Shown here piece by piece: positions 1 to 7,804 of a DNA stretch of 64,000 nucleotides; the first letter of the stretch is position 1; every line of letters starts with the position of its first letter. The stretch is taken from the NCBI RefSeq assembly GCF_051131135.1, contig NZ_CP151274.1, positions 744,001-808,000 on the forward strand, given 5' to 3'. The DNA comes from Thermogladius sp023256015 (GTDB lineage: Archaea > Thermoproteota > Thermoprotei_A > Sulfolobales > Desulfurococcaceae). A program made the position numbers and the translations under genes. The notes under the pieces were generated by a model, which saw only the letters and a list, made by a program, of their open reading frames with translations, was not told the DNA's origin and ran no database searches.

Positions 1-85
1 AGGCGTTGTTAAAGCGGCCCAGGGCGAGTACTGGAGGCCCGTCCTAGTCTACGATATAGCCCAAAGGATCGGCTTAACCGAGTAG
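1..85 (+). CDS. C-terminal end of an unidentified gene (truncated by window edge)
   Basis: An open frame enters the window at base 2 and stops with TAG at 83-85. The last residues read ...EYWRPVLVYDIAQRIGLTE. The tail is compositionally normal for a protein, but 27 residues are too few to assign a family. It runs convergently into the minus-strand gene ending at 125, with about 40 bases between them. No function is proposed. Confidence 0.5.
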   Translation, partial: GVVKAAQGEYWRPVLVYDIAQRIGLTE

Positions 86-124
86 AACACGGGCTGGGGC
101 TCGTGTGCGGGCCGCGGCCACCCT

Positions 125-499
125 CTAGGGTAGACGCATAGCGCTTATCTTTTCGAGGAGCCTCCTTATACTCGCCGACTCTTCTACAAGCCCCTTCTTC
201 TCCAGCTCAAGCACGGCATCGGAGAGGAGGTCCTTCAGGTAAGGTATCGAGACGGCGGTTAAGTATGTGTAGTAGGTCTGGACATACCTGGACAGGGTCG
301 GGTCGCGCACATCGGCTAATCTGTATTCGGCTTCGAGCCGCCCCGTCCTCTCTACCGCGTCTGCGAGCCTCTGTATAAAGCTGGTGATGAGCCTCCTGTC
401 GCTTGTATATGGTATGGCCTTGGCGAAGTCCAAGATCTCCTCGTAGTCGTCTACGAGCTTTTTCAACGCTGTTAGAACGTCCACGCTTTCAGACCCCAC
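125..499 (-). CDS. Small helical protein of unknown function
   Basis: A 124-residue protein with no family I recognise. It is predicted almost entirely alpha-helical, rich in Leu, Glu, Arg and Ser, with no cysteines, no signal peptide and no membrane segment. It lies 48 bases downstream of the AbrB-like gene on the same strand and may be cotranscribed with it. Its composition (helical, acidic/basic alternation, about 120 aa) resembles four-helix-bundle proteins such as HEPN-type or PaREP1-type families, but no diagnostic motif (for example R-x4-6-H) is visible. It is therefore left as hypothetical. The start is GTG or ATG near 499, shortly after an in-frame stop region. Confidence 0.6.
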   Translation of the reverse strand: MGSESVDVLTALKKLVDDYEEILDFAKAIPYTSDRRLITSFIQRLADAVERTGRLEAEYRLADVRDPTLSRYVQTYYTYLTAVSIPYLKDLLSDAVLELEKKGLVEESASIRRLLEKISAMRLP

Positions 500-547
500 C
501 CAGGAAACACCCTGACTTTAGATTACTATAGGCTGTCCTCTACGAAG

Positions 548-910
548 CTAGTGAGCCCTTCTAACCGTGGCTATACTGTTGTTTGCGACCCCCTGCCTCG
601 TCAACTCGTCCGGGTGAGCATACACGACGTTGGTGTCGCTCGACTCGAACAGAGTGGCTGTGTAGGTGAACTTCTTCTTCCCTGCTACAACGAGCTCTAC
701 CGCGTCTCCCTCCTTAACGCCGAGCATTTTGGCCAGCTCTGTGGGGATCTTCATCTTAGAGGGGTCTAGGCTGGAGTCGAACTGGACCCTAATCCTCTTC
801 TCTTTAATACTGGTCTCTTTCTTCCTCAACTCGCTGGCGGGCGGGACTATTGCGAGCAGCTTGTTTATGTCGGGCTTGCTCCCCCCAGCCTCCCCACTCT
901 CTTGGCTCAT
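548..910 (-). CDS. AbrB/MazE-like swapped-hairpin domain protein (putative)
   Basis: A 120-residue soluble protein. The first 45 residues are polar and probably disordered. The rest contains a stretch of the kind PTELAKMLGVKEGDAVELVV, which fits the beta-hairpin core of AbrB/SpoVT-type DNA-binding domains (short strand, 'lgvk.GD.vel' turn, strand). The sequence then continues with a second beta-rich half. Either a DNA-binding regulator or a crenarchaeal protein using the same fold is possible. It is 19 bases downstream of glyS on the same strand, so it may be the distal gene of a glyS transcript. Function beyond the fold is inference. Confidence 0.5.
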   Translation of the reverse strand: MSQESGEAGGSKPDINKLLAIVPPASELRKKETSIKEKRIRVQFDSSLDPSKMKIPTELAKMLGVKEGDAVELVVAGKKKFTYTATLFESSDTNVVYAHPDELTRQGVANNSIATVRRAH

Positions 911-929
911 GACGCGTCATCTCTCAAAG

Positions 930-2666
930 TCATATCATAGTATTATCTCTGAGATATTTAAGTATGGTATCGTACAACTCGCCGACGCCCACTCTCACCT
1001 GTCTACGCGTGTCCCTGAACCTGATAGTGACTGTGCCGTCCTGGAGCGATTGGTGGTCTACCGTGACAGCGTAGGGGATCCCGATCTCGTCCGCCCTAGC
1101 GTACCTCCTACCTATACTGCCCTCCTCGTCGTACACCACGCGCAGCCCCCCCTCCCTAAGGTTCTGGACGATACTCCTCGCCAACGAGGCCATAGCCTTG
1201 TGCTCTTCTCTGCTCCCGGCCATGAGCGGGAAGACGGCTACGTGGAAAGGCGCTAACCTGGGCGGCAGCTTCAGCACTACTCTGTCTTCGACCACGTTGT
1301 AGGAGTACTCCAGGAGAACGTACAGTAGCCTCTCAACCCCGTAGGAGGGCTCCACTACATGGGGTACGATCTTCTCACCGTGGACTAGGGACCTCTCCTC
1401 TCTCAGCGTGAAGAACTCCCTCCCTATCTTCAAGCCCCCCGCCTCTACGTAGCCCTTGCTCGAGAGCTCTTCGTACAGCTCCTCCTGGCTCTTCCCCTGG
1501 AGGACCTTCAACGCCTCCTGGAACCGCTCACCTAGGCGGTCGGCTAGGGCCTTGTAGTCTACGATCACCCTCTTCTTGACGACTTCGACGGGCTTCTCGT
1601 ACTTCTTGAAGTAAAACATGTCTACACCGCTGTAGTCCATGTGCCTCTTCAAGTCGTAGTCCGTCCTATAGGCGTAACCCGCCACCTCTATCCACCCGAA
1701 CTTGGCCGAGTAGACCTCCTGGTCGAACGTCTGAGCCGAGTAGTGTGCTCTCTCGTGCGGCAACTTCTCGAAGAACCTCGTCTTGTCGGGCGGGATGCCG
1801 AGTGACCTGACGAACTTGTTTCCGACCCCCATCCAGAAGGCTAGCCACGGGTTCTTGACTATACCTTTATTAATAGACTCCCTGACAGTGACCGTGACAG
1901 GCTCCTCGACACCCCTCTCGCGGCTCTCTGCTGTCACAATGTTCAACGTCTCGCCCTCAACGTAAGGCAGGTACTCCTCTACTTCTCTAACGCTCTCGGA
2001 AGGGTCGTGGAAGAACTCCAGCTCCATAATAGTGAACTCCCTCAGCCTCAAGAGCCCCTGTCTAGGCGATATCTCGTTCCTGGCAACCCTTCCTATCTGC
2101 GCTATACCGAGCGGCAGCCTGTTCCTAGCGATATTCAGCACGGTCTTGAAGTCGACGAACATCCCCTGGGCGAGCTCGGGCCTCAAGTACCCCAACTGCC
2201 CCTTGTAAGGGCCGATCTCGGTCTTAAAGAGGAGGAGTGCGTTCTCGGGCTTGGACAGCTCGCCGCCGCACTCTGGGCACCTCACGTTCTTCTCCACGAT
2301 CACCCTCCAGATCTCTTCGATGCTGGCCCCCTCCACGTTCAGGCCTGTCGCCTCCTTGACCAAGTGGTCTGCCCTGTACACTCTCCCACACTTCGTGCAC
2401 ACGACTATGGGATCTGTGAAGTGGTCCTCGTGCCCGCTGGCCTTGAACACCACCTGGGGGTTTATGACCGGCGTCTCGACCTCCACCATGAAGTCGAAGG
2501 CGTAGACGAAGGTCTTAAGCCACTCTTCGGCAATGCTCCTCTTCAGGAGCACGCCGACGGGACCGAAGTCGTAGAAGCCGGCGAGCCCACCGTATATCTC
2601 GTAGGAGACCCAGTAGAACCCCCTCTTCTTTGCTAGGTCGGCTAGCCTATCGTACACGTCGCTCAA
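930..2666 (-). CDS. glyS: Glycyl-tRNA synthetase (archaeal/eukaryotic alpha2 type)
   Basis: Class II synthetase that charges tRNA-Gly with glycine in the cytoplasm. At 578 residues it has the usual length for archaeal enzymes. The N-terminus YEIYGGLAGFYDFGPVGVLL is the typical GlyRS opening (motif 1 region). It is followed by a Cys-rich insertion (CTKCGRVY ... CPECGG), then motif 2 around RNEISPRQGLLRLREFT, and motif 3 near PSYGVERLLYVLL. The C-terminal anticodon-binding fold begins at about residue 470 (LAPFHVAVFPL) and contains YDEEGSIGRRYARADEIG. The start ATG at 2666 is preceded by GGTGG. The gene is divergent from the agmatinase gene, with a shared AT-rich 70-base promoter region. No anomalies seen. 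Confidence 0.97.
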   Translation of the reverse strand: MSDVYDRLADLAKKRGFYWVSYEIYGGLAGFYDFGPVGVLLKRSIAEEWLKTFVYAFDFMVEVETPVINPQVVFKASGHEDHFTDPIVVCTKCGRVYRADHLVKEATGLNVEGASIEEIWRVIVEKNVRCPECGGELSKPENALLLFKTEIGPYKGQLGYLRPELAQGMFVDFKTVLNIARNRLPLGIAQIGRVARNEISPRQGLLRLREFTIMELEFFHDPSESVREVEEYLPYVEGETLNIVTAESRERGVEEPVTVTVRESINKGIVKNPWLAFWMGVGNKFVRSLGIPPDKTRFFEKLPHERAHYSAQTFDQEVYSAKFGWIEVAGYAYRTDYDLKRHMDYSGVDMFYFKKYEKPVEVVKKRVIVDYKALADRLGERFQEALKVLQGKSQEELYEELSSKGYVEAGGLKIGREFFTLREERSLVHGEKIVPHVVEPSYGVERLLYVLLEYSYNVVEDRVVLKLPPRLAPFHVAVFPLMAGSREEHKAMASLARSIVQNLREGGLRVVYDEEGSIGRRYARADEIGIPYAVTVDHQSLQDGTVTIRFRDTRRQVRVGVGELYDTILKYLRDNTMI

Positions 2667-2737
2667 TTACCGCCCACCTTAGGGGATTCATATTAAATCA
2701 CCGGATAATATAAAGACAAATCACGCGAGGTGTCTAC

Positions 2738-3595
2738 ATGAGCTGGAGGCATTTGTTGACGAAGACCAAGCCGTTCGGCTGTATCGAGAAGGAAGAGCCG
2801 GGCACCGTCATAGTGGGCGCCCCCCTCGACTCGACCTCGACGTACAGGCCCGGTTCGAGGCTTGCCCCCGATAGTATAAGGGAAGCGGCGTGCAACTTGG
2901 AGCTCTACTCTCTGCTCGGCAGGAGGAGCCTCGAGCATATCGGTCTGACCGACCTGGGGAACATCGTCATACCCCAGGGAGACGTGGAGCTGTCGCTGAG
3001 GAACATCAAGACGGTAGCTAAGGGGGTAAGAGAGGACTACCCAGACTCGCTGAAGGTGTTCGTGGGCGGGGAGCATCTCGTGACGCTACCCATTGTCGAG
3101 GCGCTGGGCGACCTCGTGGACACAGTCGTAATATTCGACGCCCACCTCGACATGAGGAGCGAGTACCTGGGCTCGACGCTCAACCACGCCACGTTCGCCA
3201 GGAGGCTGGTAGAGGAGGGTTTCAGGGTCGTGCACATCGGCTCGAGAGCGCTGAGCGCTGAGGAGGCCGAGTACGTCAAAGACCTCGACAACGTCAGAGT
3301 ACTGGACGTATTAGAGGCCAGGAGAGGGGTGAACACGGGTAAGCTAGGCTCAGTCTACATCAGCGTGGACATGGACGTCGTAGACCCCTCTTACGCTCCA
3401 GGGGTTGGCAACCCCGAGCCTCTCGGCTTGACACCCTGGGAGTTGCTGGAACTAGTAAGAGAGCTAGTAGCAAGCTCCAGCAGATTGGTCGGTGTAGACG
3501 TAGTGGAGGTAAACCCACTAGTAGACCCGGGAGGCGTCACCTCTGTGTTGGCGTCAAAAATAATATTAGAGGTTATAGGGCTGTACCTACGCTGA
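2738..3595 (+). CDS. speB: Agmatinase/arginase-family ureohydrolase
   Basis: Mn-dependent ureohydrolase; the closest known role is hydrolysis of agmatine to putrescine and urea in polyamine synthesis. The binuclear metal site is visible: GGEHLVTLP (His), DAHLDMRSEY (Asp-His-Asp) and SVDMDVVDPSYAPG (Asp-x-Asp). At 285 residues the length is normal for the family. Archaeal members cannot be safely split between agmatinase, arginase and related guanidine hydrolases from sequence alone. The ATG start at 2738 follows a GAGGTGT ribosome-binding site. The 3' end overlaps the tail of convergent modA by nine bases. Confidence 0.9.
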   Translation: MSWRHLLTKTKPFGCIEKEEPGTVIVGAPLDSTSTYRPGSRLAPDSIREAACNLELYSLLGRRSLEHIGLTDLGNIVIPQGDVELSLRNIKTVAKGVREDYPDSLKVFVGGEHLVTLPIVEALGDLVDTVVIFDAHLDMRSEYLGSTLNHATFARRLVEEGFRVVHIGSRALSAEEAEYVKDLDNVRVLDVLEARRGVNTGKLGSVYISVDMDVVDPSYAPGVGNPEPLGLTPWELLELVRELVASSSRLVGVDVVEVNPLVDPGGVTSVLASKIILEVIGLYLR

Positions 3596-4510
3596 AGTGG
3601 ACCTTATGAAGGACTCGGCCTCTTCCTTTGTGGCGAAGAAGCCTTGTTGCCTCTCCACGTTCTTGACGTAGTCTGACGAAAGGAACTCGACGAACTTCTT
3701 AGCCAGTTCCACGTTCTTGCTAGTCTTCGACACGTAGACCGGTGAGAAGTACACGCTAGTGTTATAGCCGCACCTCCACGGGTAGATCACGGTCTTAGTC
3801 AAGTTGGCCAGCGTAGAGTTGAACGTGTTCCATATGAAGGCAGCATCGACGCTGCCCAACTTGTACCACGTGATTAGCTCGGCGATGTCCTTGGCTGCGA
3901 CGATCTTGTCCATTATCTGGCTAGCGTTGGGGCTCTGGTTGATTATCTTCAGGGCTTCAGCCCCAGCCGGCGCGGCCTGCGGGTTCGGGATCCCAACTTT
4001 CACGTCGTACTTGGCTAGGTCGTCCACACACGCTATATTGTACGGGACTGTGCTTCTGACGTAGATTAGGACAACCTGGTAGCCGAGGCCCGTGGTGGGG
4101 GTCGAGTAGACTAACCCGTTGTTAAGGGCTTTAACACCCCAGTCCTCAGACGCGAAAATCACCACGTCTATTGGGACGCCCTCCTCGATCTTCGTGTAGA
4201 TATTCCCGGAGGCCTCGTACGAGACCAGTACTCTTGCACCAGTCTGGTTCTCGAACACGCCTGCGACCTTGTCTAGGATCGGCTTGGCTATAGGTGCCGC
4301 GTCAACAACTATCTCCCCACCTATTCTCTCGGTAGTGGTTGTAGAGGGAGCAGTGGAGGTCGTGCCACCGCCCGCCAGAGGAGACGTGAGCGGGGTCGTC
4401 GTCTGAGCGGGCGTCGAGGTCTTACCCTGAGTACTGGACTGGTAGACGTAGTAGAGAGTCCCAGCGGCCACCGCTACTAGAACTAATGTTAATAAGATAA
4501 TTGACCTCAT
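3587..4510 (-). CDS. modA: Molybdate/tungstate ABC transporter substrate-binding protein
   Basis: Extracellular solute-binding protein for an oxyanion (molybdate or tungstate), working with the divergent permease and ATPase. The first 23 residues are a signal anchor (MRSIILLTLVLVAVAAGTLY), followed by a Thr/Ser/Pro-rich linker to about residue 62, typical of crenarchaeal surface binding proteins. From residue 65 the ModA fold is readable: IVVDAAPIAKPILDKV, VLVSYEASGNIYTKIEEG, VDVVIFAS, and a late VEFLSSDYVKNV helix. Known family members bind the oxyanion through Ser and backbone amides; SYEASG fits that site. Tungsten is as likely as molybdenum in a hyperthermophile. Length 307 aa; no lipobox cysteine. 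Confidence 0.88.
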   Translation of the reverse strand: MRSIILLTLVLVAVAAGTLYYVYQSSTQGKTSTPAQTTTPLTSPLAGGGTTSTAPSTTTTERIGGEIVVDAAPIAKPILDKVAGVFENQTGARVLVSYEASGNIYTKIEEGVPIDVVIFASEDWGVKALNNGLVYSTPTTGLGYQVVLIYVRSTVPYNIACVDDLAKYDVKVGIPNPQAAPAGAEALKIINQSPNASQIMDKIVAAKDIAELITWYKLGSVDAAFIWNTFNSTLANLTKTVIYPWRCGYNTSVYFSPVYVSKTSKNVELAKKFVEFLSSDYVKNVERQQGFFATKEEAESFIRSTSA

Positions 4511-4601
4511 ACGTCCTCACATCCGAGAGGGCAATGTGTTGTTTACTTCCTATGGTGTTGTTACGCTTATAAACTTTCGGTGATTAGTCTAATCGAGAGC
4601 G
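4511..4601. promoter_or_regulatory. Divergent promoter region between modA and modB
   Basis: The 91 bases between the two start codons contain the AT-rich block GCTTATAAACTTTC (about 4565-4578), which reads as a TATA element on both strands and could drive modA leftward and modBC rightward. A GGTGGT ribosome-binding site lies at about 4600, just before the modB GTG codons. No palindromic operator is evident. Confidence 0.45.
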
Positions 4602-5372
4602 GTGGTGTACGTGGACATCGGCATGTTAATAATATTATTGACAACGCTACTCGTAGTCGCTTACGTCTTGGGGAGCGTAGTAGCTAGCTCTGGTGTGGGG
4701 TCGTTGGTAGCCGCATTCACGTCGTGGGAGTTCAAGAGCGCGCTCTCGCTCAGCCTAGTCGCGGCCTCGCTCGCCACGCTGCTGGCGACGCCGCTAGCGG
4801 TCGTCGTCGCCTACTTGCTCTCGAGGAGGGCTGGGTTCACGCCTCTTCTGGTCGAGTCGATACTATCGCTGCCCTTCATGTTAACCCCTGTCGCCACAGG
4901 CAGCATTGTCTTGCTGTTCATCGTCCAGACGAGCGTGGGCAGAGCCTTAAACGGCGCGTTCAACCTGCTCTTCACGTTGAACGGGGCTGTCCTCGTCCAG
5001 TTTATACTTGCGTTCTCAACCATGATCACCCCTATGACCGACGCCTTCAAGAACGTGAGCGTGGAGTACGAGCACGTCTCGAGGACGCTGGGGCACGGCG
5101 TTTTCAGCACCTTTTTCAACGTGGTGATACCCCTGGCTAGGAGGGGGCTCGTGTCCTCCATACTGATGGGCTTCATGAAGGCGTTCTCCGACTTCGGCGC
5201 TACAGTCATGGTTGCCGGCATGATCCTGGGGAAGACAGCGACCCTCCCGGGCGCCATATACGTCGAGATGAGCACTGGTAACGTCAACGTGGCCCTGGCG
5301 ATGATACTGCTCTCTGTTGTCGTATCCTTGACGATAAGCATCCTCGCCAGGGTGATGAGGAGTGGTGGTTGA
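4602..5372 (+). CDS. modB: Molybdate/tungstate ABC transporter permease
   Basis: Integral membrane permease of a type I ABC importer. About six hydrophobic segments span the 256 residues. The cytoplasmic coupling loop that contacts the ATPase is seen as EHVSRTLGHGVFSTFFNVVIP at about residues 152-172 (EAA loop with the conserved Gly). The first GTG is at 4602. A second in-frame GTG at 4611 has better spacing from GGTGGT, so the true start may be three codons later. The stop overlaps the start of the ATPase gene by 11 bases, which indicates translational coupling. Confidence 0.9.
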   Translation: MVYVDIGMLIILLTTLLVVAYVLGSVVASSGVGSLVAAFTSWEFKSALSLSLVAASLATLLATPLAVVVAYLLSRRAGFTPLLVESILSLPFMLTPVATGSIVLLFIVQTSVGRALNGAFNLLFTLNGAVLVQFILAFSTMITPMTDAFKNVSVEYEHVSRTLGHGVFSTFFNVVIPLARRGLVSSILMGFMKAFSDFGATVMVAGMILGKTATLPGAIYVEMSTGNVNVALAMILLSVVVSLTISILARVMRSGG

Positions 5373-6033
5373 GGAGGGTCTCGAGGTCAGGGGTCTCCTC
5401 GTACTGGTCGGGGGCTTCAGCGTGAGGGTTGGGTACCTTGGCGTGGGGCGGGGCGAGATCGCCGTGATACAGGGGCCGAACGGCGCGGGCAAGACCACGC
5501 TCCTGAAAGCGATAGCGGGCATTATCAGGCCGGTGAGAGGCACTATAGTGATAGGCGGGGAGGTCGTCTTCAAGGCGGATAAGAGAGTCGAGGTCAACAA
5601 GTCTCCGGAGAAGAGGAGGGTCGGCTTCCTCCCCCAAAACCTACTGTTGTTTCCGCACATGAGCGTCTATGAGAACATAGCCTACGCCATGAGAGGTAGG
5701 AAGATAAGGCCCGACAAGGAGAAGGTGAGCGAAGTCCTGGAGCTCGTAGGCCTCCGGGGCCTCGAGAATAGGATGCCACGGGAGCTCTCCTACGGGCAGC
5801 AGCAGCGAGTAGCCTTGGCCAGGGCGCTTGCGTCCAACCCCCGCGTCCTCCTGCTAGACGAGCCCTTCGCTAACATAGACGTGGAGTCTAGGAGGGGGCT
5901 GAGAAAGGAGATCGCGAGGCTCGTGAAGGCCCTCGGAGTCCCCACAGTCATAGTCTCGCACGACCTCGAAGACCTGGCAGTGGCGGACAAGCCCTACTCG
6001 ATGGATAGAGGTGTCCTCTTAGAGAAGGGCTAG
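5362..6033 (+). CDS. modC: Molybdate/tungstate ABC transporter ATPase
   Basis: Energy-coupling ATPase of the ModABC importer. Motifs in order: Walker A GPNGAGKTT (about residues 39-47), Q-loop LPQN, signature LSYGQQQR, Walker B VLLLDEPF and switch His in VSHDLEDL. At 223 residues it lacks the C-terminal TOBE/molbindin domain that bacterial ModC carries, so feedback sensing of the oxyanion must lie elsewhere or be absent. The family also covers sulfate/iron-type ATPases, but the neighbouring ModA settles the assignment. The start is one of two adjacent GTG codons (5362 or 5365). Confidence 0.9.
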   Translation: MVVEEGLEVRGLLVLVGGFSVRVGYLGVGRGEIAVIQGPNGAGKTTLLKAIAGIIRPVRGTIVIGGEVVFKADKRVEVNKSPEKRRVGFLPQNLLLFPHMSVYENIAYAMRGRKIRPDKEKVSEVLELVGLRGLENRMPRELSYGQQQRVALARALASNPRVLLLDEPFANIDVESRRGLRKEIARLVKALGVPTVIVSHDLEDLAVADKPYSMDRGVLLEKG

Positions 6034-6176
6034 ACGGCCTTGACCAGCCTATAAGGCCTAGCGATCTTGTAGATGACCTCGTACGTACAGCGCGGGCACT
6101 TGATCCTACCTCTGTAAACCCTCAACTCTTCCTCGTCGAATACGTAGCCGCACCTGCCACACACGTACTTGACCAA
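6030..6176 (-). CDS. rpoP: DNA-directed RNA polymerase subunit P (Rpo12)
   Basis: A 48-residue zinc-ribbon subunit of archaeal RNA polymerase, the homologue of eukaryotic Rpb12/RPC10. Reading the minus strand gives VKYVCGRCGYVFDEE at the N-terminus, then IKCPRCTYEVIYKIARPYR, ending in LVKAV. Both CxxC pairs that bind Zn are present, and the 'YRVIYK..RP' core matches the family. The apparent start is TTG at 6174-6176; no in-frame ATG or GTG lies nearby, so a leaderless TTG start is proposed. The stop overlaps the end of modC by four bases (tail to tail). It is easily missed by automatic calling because of its size. Confidence 0.9.
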   Translation of the reverse strand: MVKYVCGRCGYVFDEEELRVYRGRIKCPRCTYEVIYKIARPYRLVKAV

Positions 6177-6279
6177 CCGGCACGTCCCCGGGATAGACTC
6201 TTATTGTTTAAATAAGTTTTTAAGGCTACTAGTATAAAAGTAGATACGGAACACCTCGGATCAAAGGTTGGATAAAGTA

Positions 6280-6594
6280 ATGGTGGCAAAAGAGCTGGAT
6301 TGTGGTGGGCTACCCCCGGAGATATGCGAGCAACTAGGGCGCGAGGAGCAGATCATAAAGATAAGGGTTGACACGAGGAAGTTCGGCAAGGCCGTGACGG
6401 TGATCGAAGGCCTACCTCAGGAAAGAGACGTCTTGAAGAGTATTGCCAAGACGCTAAAGACAAAGCTCGCAGCCGGAGGAACTTATAGAGACGACGGTGT
6501 TATAGAGCTACAGGGAGACCACAGGCACAGAGTCAAGGAGATCCTCGTTAACGAGTTCGGGTTCCCGCCTGAGAACGTGATTATAGTAGACTGA
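6280..6594 (+). CDS. Translation initiation factor 1 (eIF1/SUI1)
   Basis: Archaeal aIF1, which binds the small ribosomal subunit near the P site and promotes accurate start-codon selection. About 104 residues with the SUI1 fold: IIKIRVDTRKFGKAVTVIEG, then DVLKSIAKTLKTKLAAGGT and DGVIELQGDHRHRVKEIL. The G-G-T and QGDHR elements are family hallmarks. I prefer ATG 6280; a TTG at 6268 would add four residues (MDKV). The promoter AGTATAAAAGTAG at about 6230 gives a very short leader. It is convergent with tfb across a 17-base gap. Confidence 0.95.
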   Translation: MVAKELDCGGLPPEICEQLGREEQIIKIRVDTRKFGKAVTVIEGLPQERDVLKSIAKTLKTKLAAGGTYRDDGVIELQGDHRHRVKEILVNEFGFPPENVIIVD

Positions 6595-6611
6595 GCAAAA
6601 AGGTTTTTCTC

Positions 6612-7562
6612 TCACTCTTCCATTTTCTCCTGGATCCCCAGAGCGTCGATTATCTCCTTGTACCTGTTCCTTACTGTGACCTCGGTTACCCCCGCAACGT
6701 GGGCCACTTCTTTCTGTGTACGCTTCTCGCCCGCCGTTATAGCGGCTATGTAGACCGCTGCGGCAGCCAGCCCTGCCGGGTCTTTACCAGCGGTCACCCC
6801 CTTGTTCCTAACCTTGTTCAGGATCTCCGTGGCGTTCTTTATTATCTCGCCGCTCAGCCCTAGGGCGTGGGCTATCCTGGGGATGAAGTCTATTGGGTCT
6901 ACTGCGGTGACCTTGATACCAAGCTCCCTCAGCAGCAACCTGTAGCACCTCGCGATCTCCTTCCTGGGTATCCTCGTGTACTTTGTTATCTCGTCGAGGG
7001 AGCGCGGGACCCTAGCCTCTCTGCAGGCTACGTAGACCGCGGCGGCTATAACGCTCTCTATGCTACGGCCCCTCACCAGGCCCTTCTCGACAGCCATGCG
7101 GTATATCCTGGCAGCCTCCTCTCTCACGTGCGTGGGGAGGTTCAGTAGCTCCGCGATCCTCTCCAGCTCGTTCAGGGCCTGGGCGAGGTTCCTGTCCACG
7201 CTGCTCTGAATCCTGGTCCTCGCCTGCCACTTCCTTAGCTTCTGGAGCTGGGCCTTCTTATCTATGATCCTCCTCCCGGAGGCGTCTTTGTCAGCGTAGT
7301 CTATTGACGTCGCGAAGCCCATGTCGTGCACAGTACCCGTAATAGGCCCGCCCGTGCGGGCCCTCCTCTCCCTCTCCTCCGGCGTGAAGGCCCTCCACTC
7401 AGCTCTCTCGTCGATGACCCTCTCCTCGATCACCTCGCCGGTCTCGAGGCAGACGTACTCGCCTTTACCGTGGTCGAAAATGATCTTGTTAGGAGGGCAC
7501 TTCGAAACGTTGGGGCTCTGGCTAGGAGTAGAGGAGGTTTTTTCACCGCTCAAAACGGTCAC
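6612..7562 (-). CDS. tfb: Transcription initiation factor IIB (TFB)
   Basis: General transcription factor that bridges TBP, BRE/TATA promoter DNA and RNA polymerase. The N-terminal ribbon is CPPNKIIFDHGKGEYVCLET: only two of the four classical zinc cysteines remain, as in the Sulfolobus TFB1 ribbon, so this is a crenarchaeal trait and not damage. The B-finger/linker region (VIDERAEWRAFTPEE) follows. Two cyclin-fold repeats then come from about residues 110-200 and 205-305, each with the AxIYxAxR-type helix (AAVYVACREA; AAVYIAAITAG). The last helix-turn-helix EVTVRNRYKEI contacts the BRE. Length 316, normal. GTG start after GGGG. Confidence 0.97.
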   Translation of the reverse strand: MTVLSGEKTSSTPSQSPNVSKCPPNKIIFDHGKGEYVCLETGEVIEERVIDERAEWRAFTPEERERRARTGGPITGTVHDMGFATSIDYADKDASGRRIIDKKAQLQKLRKWQARTRIQSSVDRNLAQALNELERIAELLNLPTHVREEAARIYRMAVEKGLVRGRSIESVIAAAVYVACREARVPRSLDEITKYTRIPRKEIARCYRLLLRELGIKVTAVDPIDFIPRIAHALGLSGEIIKNATEILNKVRNKGVTAGKDPAGLAAAAVYIAAITAGEKRTQKEVAHVAGVTEVTVRNRYKEIIDALGIQEKMEE

Positions 7563-7686
7563 CCCCTAGAAGAGTAAAGTTTAAATATGATCACCTAAGC
7601 ACACTCTATTAAACCCTTATCCTGGGGGTTAATAAACTTTTCTGTCCCAAGTTTAATAAGCTACGCAAGTAATATCTCCTACCAGT

Positions 7687-7777
7687 AGCCGGGTCGTCTA
7701 GCGGCCAAGGATGCGGGGCTTTGGTCCTCACACAGGGAGGAGACCCCGTGACCGGGGTTCGAATCCCCGCCCGGCTA
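7687..7777 (+). tRNA. tRNA-Gln(TTG) with an 18-nt intron
   Basis: Acceptor arms AGCCGGG (7687-7693) and CCCGGCT (7770-7776), discriminator A, T-arm CGGGG-TTCGAAT-CCCCG. The anticodon stem CGGGG/CCCCG encloses CT-TTG-G, then about 18 extra bases, then A. This is a canonical 37/38 intron. Mature length is about 73 nt. The promoter TTTAATAA lies about 25 bases upstream. Confidence 0.92.
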
Positions 7778-7804
7778 CTGTTAAACGAGTGGTGGGTGGC
7801 CTGT

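Noticed and set aside
666..1256. 196-codon plus-strand frame across the end of glyS
   Set aside because: It is antisense to the AbrB-like gene and glyS, both of which have clear protein features; high-GC antisense frames are common here.
6612..7562. TFB zinc ribbon with only two cysteines as a possible defect
   Set aside because: The same CPPxKIIFD...YxCxET pattern is normal for Sulfolobus-type TFB, so it is a lineage trait.
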